A stretch of DNA of 64,000 bases, taken from Sclerodactyla briareus. Lineage: Eukaryota > Echinodermata > Holothuroidea > Dendrochirotida > Sclerodactylidae. The stretch lies in NCBI GenBank assembly GCA_026419785.1, contig JAODTK010003666.1, positions 124,001 through 188,000 on the forward strand. Reading direction: 5' to 3'. Position 1 is the first letter of the stretch, and the number at the start of each line of letters is the position of its first letter. This document shows, one piece after another, positions 58,611-64,000 of this stretch. The translations under genes and the position numbers were made by a program. The notes beneath the pieces were generated by a model. That model had not been told where the DNA came from and searched no databases. It saw only the letters and a list, made by a program, of their open reading frames with translations.

Positions 58611-60239
58611 CAATGGCTCGCGCCACGGGGGGGGGGGGGGGGCACGGGGGGGGGGGGGGCGCGTGCCCCCCATCAGATTTTGAGCCGAAAAATATTTTTT
58701 TTGATGAAAATGCATTTGAGCAATGTTTGTTTGTAGGGGTTGGGGTGAGGTAGTTCCAACGGTCGTCCCGTCGGCAAAAAATATTCTGTGGTCAGTATTC
58801 GACTACCAGTTTGAAATAGATCTGGCAAAACACAACCAATAAATATCTCAAGAAAGACAGTAATTGTGCCAAATCGCATCGAATGCGATAAAAGGTGAAA
58901 ATTTTTCGCGCTTCGCGCGTGTACTATAGCGGTGGATTCGGTCCCGTCGCTTTCCCGTCTCCGCACGTCTATGGAACTTTCTACCTCATTGGCCCCTCAC
59001 TAATAAATCTCTGTGAAGGTAAATACTGAAAATTTGCAAACAACATCCATTGACTTGGAAACTACAGTCAACCTCTTTTTGATTGCTGAACCCTCTAGCC
59101 TCCGGTCGTATGCCTCTAACACGCGCCGATTTTGAAGCAGTTGCTTCGGCTCATCAAATAATTGCTCGATTGTCAACGCATGTTTTCTTCCAGGTAACTG
59201 CTACTGACGTCATATCATGGTTGGGACAGTAGAGCTAAAGATAGCTAAATGTCCCAAATTTTCTGGTGAGATCCTGTTTTCCCAGATGTGCATGGAAGAC
59301 CCAGAAAAAATTCCGCGCTATCGCGCGCACTGGTGAACATTAGTTTGGAGCACAAATTATTGAATATTCTGGCCCAAAAGTCGGGGCCGCGATAGTCGAG
59401 GGTCTGACAGAATGTTAAAATTTCCACCACCGATTCAGAATTTGTGATCCCGAAATGCCCAGATTTAAAGCTTGGTATATACAGGCCTAAAACGCCGGGA
59501 AGGTCAGTTTCCGGCGATCTGGGGGCTAAGCAACCAAAATTTTCTTATACGCTCCGCGCCAACCGATGGCGGCGCTCCGCTTAGATAGTTCCCTTGTGCC
59601 CCCACTAAATGTCTGTGCCCCCCTTGTGCCCCCTCCCCCAGTATGAAAAGTCAGGTGACGCACTGATACGGAGAGAGATATTTTTTAACGGTTGTGAGTG
59701 GCGCTAAATTACCTCAAATCATAGGTCATCCCGAAGTCCTTGGATAGTGAAATACACGTCAGTACTGACTAATTTCAAGTTGGTGAGGAATTCCATGTCG
59801 ACAACAGTCAGTGAGTGAGTTCAATTGTCGCCCAAGCGGGAAGAAGAAAGCCGAATTACGGCTTCATAAAATAGCCTAGATGCGCTTGTGGGTGTATTTA
59901 ACATCTTAATGCCCAATTCAAAGCTGCAAAATGAAAACAAGAGTTAAAAGTATATCAATTGTAGGCTAAATTGTGAAAAGTTGATAATCCTTTTTTGGGT
60001 AAAAAAAAAACTTTGGCATCCATCATTTGACTCTCATTTCGCCAAATTAACAATACCAAGACTGAGAAAATGTGACCATAAATAGCACAATGGATTAAGA
60101 CCGCTAAACATCTAAAAATTCAAAGGGGAGGGGTACACCCCCTCCCCTGAACCACTCCCCCATATTCGTCTCCAGAGATTTGTCAAAAACTAATCTGCCC
60201 CCCCCCCCCACTCACTCATCGGACCCTGCGCCGCCCCTG
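58611..60239. mobile_element. Insertion absent from the left copy; composite DNA-transposon-like
   Basis: Blocks 1 and 2 are adjacent in the left copy (715/720) but separated here by 1.63 kb. Ends: caatggctcgcgcc on the left and gcgccgcccctg on the right (reverse complement caggggcggcgc), hAT-like but diverged. The flanks tatcctag and gagactag resemble a decayed 8-bp duplication (5 of 8). An internal stretch near 59,510-59,610 is the reverse complement of 8,350-8,450 in the hAT-like element of the left arm (shared actatctaagcggagcgcc and ttggcgcggagcg). G-runs at 58,628 and after. Confidence 0.65.
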
Positions 60240-60245
60240 AGACTA

Positions 60246-60410
60246 GACCGCCCCCAGTAGCGCAAAACACCGTTCCCACTAGCTAAGTGTCGGTTATTTT
60301 GGGTCATTCATTTTCAAACAGTAGGGTCATTACTGACAGCTGATGCTGTGTGATAGGTATAGCACAACTAAAATACTTAGTATACCGGTAGCTACGGATC
60401 ACTTTGGCAA
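60246..60410. repeat. Right copy, block 2
   Basis: Counterpart of 720-890: cagtagcgcaaaacaccgtt, gacagctgatg and gataggtatagcacaacta. Confidence 0.75.
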
Positions 60411-60484
60411 TGTCAACATTGAGTTATTCATCGAGTCATGACTGCGTGCCTATAAACTAGCACAAAAAACTAGGCAGGTATTAG

Positions 60485-61530
60485 ATTGAAACATTGAGCG
60501 CAGAAGTGTAGTCTAAGTATCGTTTTCTTATCCATTGTTCTTGACAGTCTTGACAGTCTTGACAAACTATGTATGTATGTATGTATGTATGTATGTATTA
60601 TGTATGTATGTATGTATGTATGTATGTATGTATGTATGTATGTATGTATGTATGTATGTATGTATTAGGTATTATGTACAGATAACTCGGACGCCACTGG
60701 ATCTTTAAATCCCTCAGAGTGCTCAGCAGAACGCTACGCGTTTAGTGCAAGATCCCCTTCAGCCTCCATATGGTAAAGAGGAAGGTTGTTCCTTATGATG
60801 GGTGAAGAAAATGGTGTTTCATTCGATGGGTATGAGGTTTTGATGACGGTGGTAGGGTAAGTCAAAAGGGGTAAGGTATGAATGGCCGGAGTTCGACGGG
60901 GTTGGACTAAAATGTCTTTGTTTGCGTGAACGTCTCCTTGCAATTGGAATTTCATAACGACACTTATGCACTTTTGGCGAATGAGGATGGTATTCAAATG
61001 GTCTCCGGTGGCACCTGCTATCTCAACTTATACCAAGGAGAGTCAAAACGGCAGCATGACTTCGGAGGCTGCATGATCTGCGTCACAGGGCAGAATTAGC
61101 AAAACCATCTGCAACCAGCCCCTGTCTTCTGCATATTACCAACTTGTGACCTGATGATTGATAATCCGATTCATCTGTAAATCCCGCATGCAAAATGTTG
61201 GAGTGCAATTCACTTTCATACATATGTCCCCGATACGTCGACCCAAAGTTCGTGTCTTACTTTATTTAGTAATAACCCCTCGGACCACAGTGTCTAAATT
61301 CTAAATGTGTGGTGTTGCAGGTGTTTCGCAAGTATGTTGCCAGACACGATTAGAAAGATATGACCTGATAAGGGATGACATTTGAAGCCAACCCCATCAG
61401 TCGAAATATTAGGTAATAGGATACTACTAGTGATATGTCTGATGATCAACTTCATGTTGACATTTCAATTGCGTCCAACACAGATAAGCCGCCTTCTGGG
61501 TTGTGAGTTCGGAATGCCGGGCACATTGTC
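60485..61530. repeat. Right copy, block 3, carrying the empty hAT site
   Basis: Counterpart of 7,440-8,288 plus 9,546-9,720 without the 1,257-bp insert. Block 3 follows block 2 after only about 75 bases here, against 6.5 kb in the left arm. Confidence 0.85.
60569..60668. repeat. (GTAT)n microsatellite, right copy
   Basis: About 24 GTAT units with one interruption; counterpart of 7,523-7,618. Confidence 0.95.
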
Positions 61531-61865
61531 ATGGGCCACAATCGTAGTCTGCCTGTGGTGGGGCCAATGTGGGGAAGTGCGGGTAGATGTTATGGGCCAA
61601 TGAAGTTTGCCCACAGGGCCCACATAGGCATTTCGCCAAAACCATATCCATGAGAAAATGGGCTGCCCATGGCTTGGCCTATGGCTTGGAATTGGTTCTC
61701 AGTAACTATAGGGCCTCCATATGGCCCATTAATGTTTGTTCATATATGACCCACAGTACCTCATGGGGTCCATAAGTATTCATGTGGTCAATACAGGCTG
61801 CCCTTGTGGGCCCCACACAGCAGTCAGGATTTGCCCGATCGGGGCTCCACGTGGGGCATCTAGAT
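61531..61865. repeat. Segment rich in GGCCCA/TGGGCC palindromic words
   Basis: Many copies of tgggcc, ggccca and gggcccacat-like words on both strands across about 330 bases (for example atgggccaatgaagtttgcc, atggcccattaatg, gtgggccccacac). No coding meaning; looks like a self-complementary repeat. Confidence 0.5.
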
Positions 61866-62115
61866 TGAGATACTTGGTATGTGAGTTCATAATAAGTACG
61901 TGATCACTATCGTACGTCATGCGGAGCTCAGTATGTACGCTTTATGGCAGAGTACAAGAACCCTAATTGTTATGGTGGAGATTGGGGATCGTTTTCAGTG
62001 AACACAATTTGAGATGTGAAAAAAATATTTCTGCCAATGTTTGGCGTGTGAAACATCGATAACTCGGACCCATCCGAAGGGCTCGTCGAACTTTGGCTTA
62101 CTGTCCTCAGTTTCA
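61866..62115. repeat. Dispersed relative of the 14.5-kb tandem unit
   Basis: gagtacaagaaccctaattg, tggagattggggatcgtttt, gccaatgtttggcgtgtgaa and cgataactcggacccatcc follow the order of the array unit at 14.5-15.8 kb. Confidence 0.6.
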
Positions 62116-62815
62116 CACATGTGAACATGAAAGCTATGTACAGCAGCTCTAGGGTTCACGGAAGTTCAAGCATGCAAGCACGGAGTCGTATTGATGGAAA
62201 CTTTCATGTTTTCACAGACACGGTGCAGGTGCGGAATGAACACGAAGCGGACGAAAAATGGGTGGCCAGCTTTATGCACCTCCTCCCTATCTCTTCATAT
62301 CCGATTACTGATGCTTCTCCGACGTGTGTCACATCCCAGTTTTACATGCTGACCCCCAATTAAAGAGGCAGTACCTTCAAAACGTTGTTTTAGGCAAAAC
62401 GTTCCCGCCTTTGGCTGTAACCGTTTCCGTTGTTATGTTAGTTCTCGCTCCCTACACACGTCTGGTCACCCGTACGTGTAACTCGCACTATTATGGAATA
62501 TCGAAATGAGACGAGCTGTCATTTAGTGTGTTACGTACTCAGAAGATCTCTGAGATACAATTTCCCGCATAAAGGTTTGGCTCAGAGGTCGTGTTTGACT
62601 AGTAAATTGAGTTTCGTAGCGATTGGTGGCGGAAAAAACGCCGGTACATAGACCTTAGGCTGATTGTGATTGGGCAAGTCAAGACAAACTACACAAACCT
62701 GGCGGGTAAACCGCCAACGTTGTAGCATCCCCACATTGAGCAATCAGTGGAGAGACAATGTCAATCTCTTTGATAACGCCCAGGATCATGAGGGTGGGGT
62801 CCCGTACGGCTGATG
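62116..62815. other. No recognised feature
   Basis: An 80-codon frame (62,121-62,363) has no motif. Confidence 0.35.
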
Positions 62816-62818
62816 AAA

Positions 62819-63310
62819 CGAAGTTGGTCCCAAAATGATAGCCATGTTCCGAAAAACACGCAAATCAGTGATAAAAATGGTTTCGCAAAAAAAAAAAATC
62901 CAAAATGGCTGCCGTTGGAGCCCATTTCGCAAAAACGAAGTTGGTCTCAAAACGATCGCCGCCGCAAATTCAGCGAGAAAATGGTTTCGCAAAAAATAAA
63001 AAATGGCCGCCGGTGGGGTCCATTGGGCGGAAAACGAAAGTTGCTCAAAACGATCGCCATGTTCCAAAAAACGCGCAGATCAGCAAACAAAGGCTTCATC
63101 AAAAATCCAAGATGGTCGCCCTCGTGGTGGTGTGGCGACGCCCATTTCGAACTCAAACGAGGTTCTTATCCGATAAACATGTATGCAAAGTTTCAAGTCA
63201 ATCCGATAATGCGTGGAGAGTTATCGCGCTAACACGAAAATAGGCTCCGGTGGCGGCAGCGGCGGCGCTGGCGAAGATAAAACCATTATATCCGCATGTG
63301 GGGATATCTT
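62819..63310 (+). repeat. Three-unit tandem (about 101-116 bp) joined to an R1 repeat end
   Basis: Units start cgaagttggtcccaaaatga (62,819), cgaagttggtctcaaaacga (62,935) and cgaaagttgctcaaaacgat (63,036), each with a tggtttcgcaaaa or ttccaaaaaacgcgc segment and aaaatggc(t/c)gcc. The tail 63,150-63,310 is the conserved end of family R1 (gtttcaagtcaatccgata, gagagttatcgcgctaac, GGC-rich tract, aaaccattatatcc). Confidence 0.65.
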
Positions 63311-63539
63311 AACTTGATCTAATCTGTCTCTTCTTACATCGTTCATATATAGTACCCATAGCCTACAGGAAAACGGTCACGAAACAGTTTGTGATTGTAA
63401 CGCCTACCCACCTGCTTGAATAAAATATCTTTTTGCAAAAGTAATATAGGCCTACTGACTTTATTATTACACTCATCCATATAACCATGTCATTTAACAA
63501 ACACGCATGATCTACCAGGAATCTTATTTTTTTTTTTTT

Positions 63540-64000
63540 TTTTATAGTGGCAGGAGGAGGCGTAACCGTCCTGCTTGGCGGCGCGCGCGCTGTTGTATAG
63601 TTACAATGTTGAATGAAATGCCGAGATAGCTCATAATTGAGCCTGAAATCATCAATACCTAAAACACGAATAACTTTCTATGTTCGCGGAAATACACGTG
63701 TAGGCCTACCTCATACACAGGATGCACAATACAGTGACCATTCTCTAGACATAGGCCTACTTTATTGAGCTTTCGTATTTCCTTATACATTATAATTATT
63801 CACATTTGATTGCAGCTTTCCTATCCCTAACTGATACATTGAAAATTAATTCCCTACCTAGCTGCTCAATATTCCTGATATTCGCTGATGATCTGACTTT
63901 TTTAGGATCCAGGTGTTTTTTCCTTAGGCTGCTGATCCTCTGACTTGTATACTCGCTGCTTCTTGTGTCTATCGAAACTACATCACTTCAACCAGCTGTC
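63540..64000. repeat. Right copy, block 4 (runs off the window)
   Basis: Counterpart of 12,780-13,270; preceded by a 16-T run (63,528-63,543). The match is still continuing at the last base. The stretch 63,311-63,527 before it shows nothing recognisable. Confidence 0.85.

Noticed and set aside
62813-63243. 139- and 112-codon overlapping plus frames
   Set aside because: Products of the 101-116-bp tandem units and the R1 repeat end.

Overview
The window is eukaryotic nuclear DNA from a metazoan with a repeat-rich, intron-rich genome. No complete conventional host gene is visible. The reading frames that can be recognised belong to retrotransposons: one Ty3/Gypsy-type LTR element and several APE-type LINEs. 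The rest is microsatellites, satellite-like tandem arrays and non-autonomous DNA transposons with 8-bp target duplications. The mix suggests a marine invertebrate, perhaps an echinoderm or other non-vertebrate deuterostome. That is an inference from the style of the repeats; no host marker gene confirms it.

Layout. (1) 1-13.3 kb is the left copy of a collinear segmental duplication, with a degraded LINE on the minus strand (1.75-3.56 kb), a remnant of a GCDT-motif protein (4.2 kb), a hAT-like insertion (8.29-9.55 kb) and several simple repeats. (2) 13.6-26 kb has an (AT)n tract, a five-unit ~300-bp tandem array, a candidate first coding exon with a splice donor (16.5 kb), a ~126-bp tandem repeat (18.2-18.7 kb), a tRNA-like Pol III unit (20.0 kb), a small palindromic element (24.2 kb) and a pair of old paralogous segments (16.8 and 25.2 kb). 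(3) 27-40 kb has a 30-nt Thr-rich candidate micro-exon (27.5 kb), another hAT-like element, two back-to-back LINE fragments (30.1-33.6 kb) and a five-unit ~1.09-kb tandem array (34.75-39.71 kb). Four of those units keep a 39-47-nt Thr/Pro-coding candidate exon between an AG acceptor and a GT donor. (4) 40.9-46.5 kb has a hAT-like element whose left junction is tandemly triplicated, then a near full-length minus-strand LINE whose ORF starts with a PHD finger followed by an APE endonuclease. (5) 47.99-55.15 kb is a complete Gypsy-type element: 879/880-bp LTRs, tRNA-type primer site, gag, protease, RT, RNase H, integrase and polypurine tract. (6) 55.2-64 kb has an inverted dispersed repeat and then the right copy of the segmental duplication, with its own insertion (58.6-60.24 kb).

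How parts relate. The two duplication arms act as occupied-site and empty-site comparisons that date the transposon insertions. All retroelement ORFs carry frameshifts. In the Gypsy element the LTR pair differs mainly by single-base indels, so part of the breakage may be draft-assembly error and not decay. The item most worth following up is the tandem array that repeats a splice-bounded micro-exon; with the similar exon at 27.5 kb it hints at a mucin-like host gene spanning roughly 27-39 kb. This is a hypothesis from splice signals and phase only.
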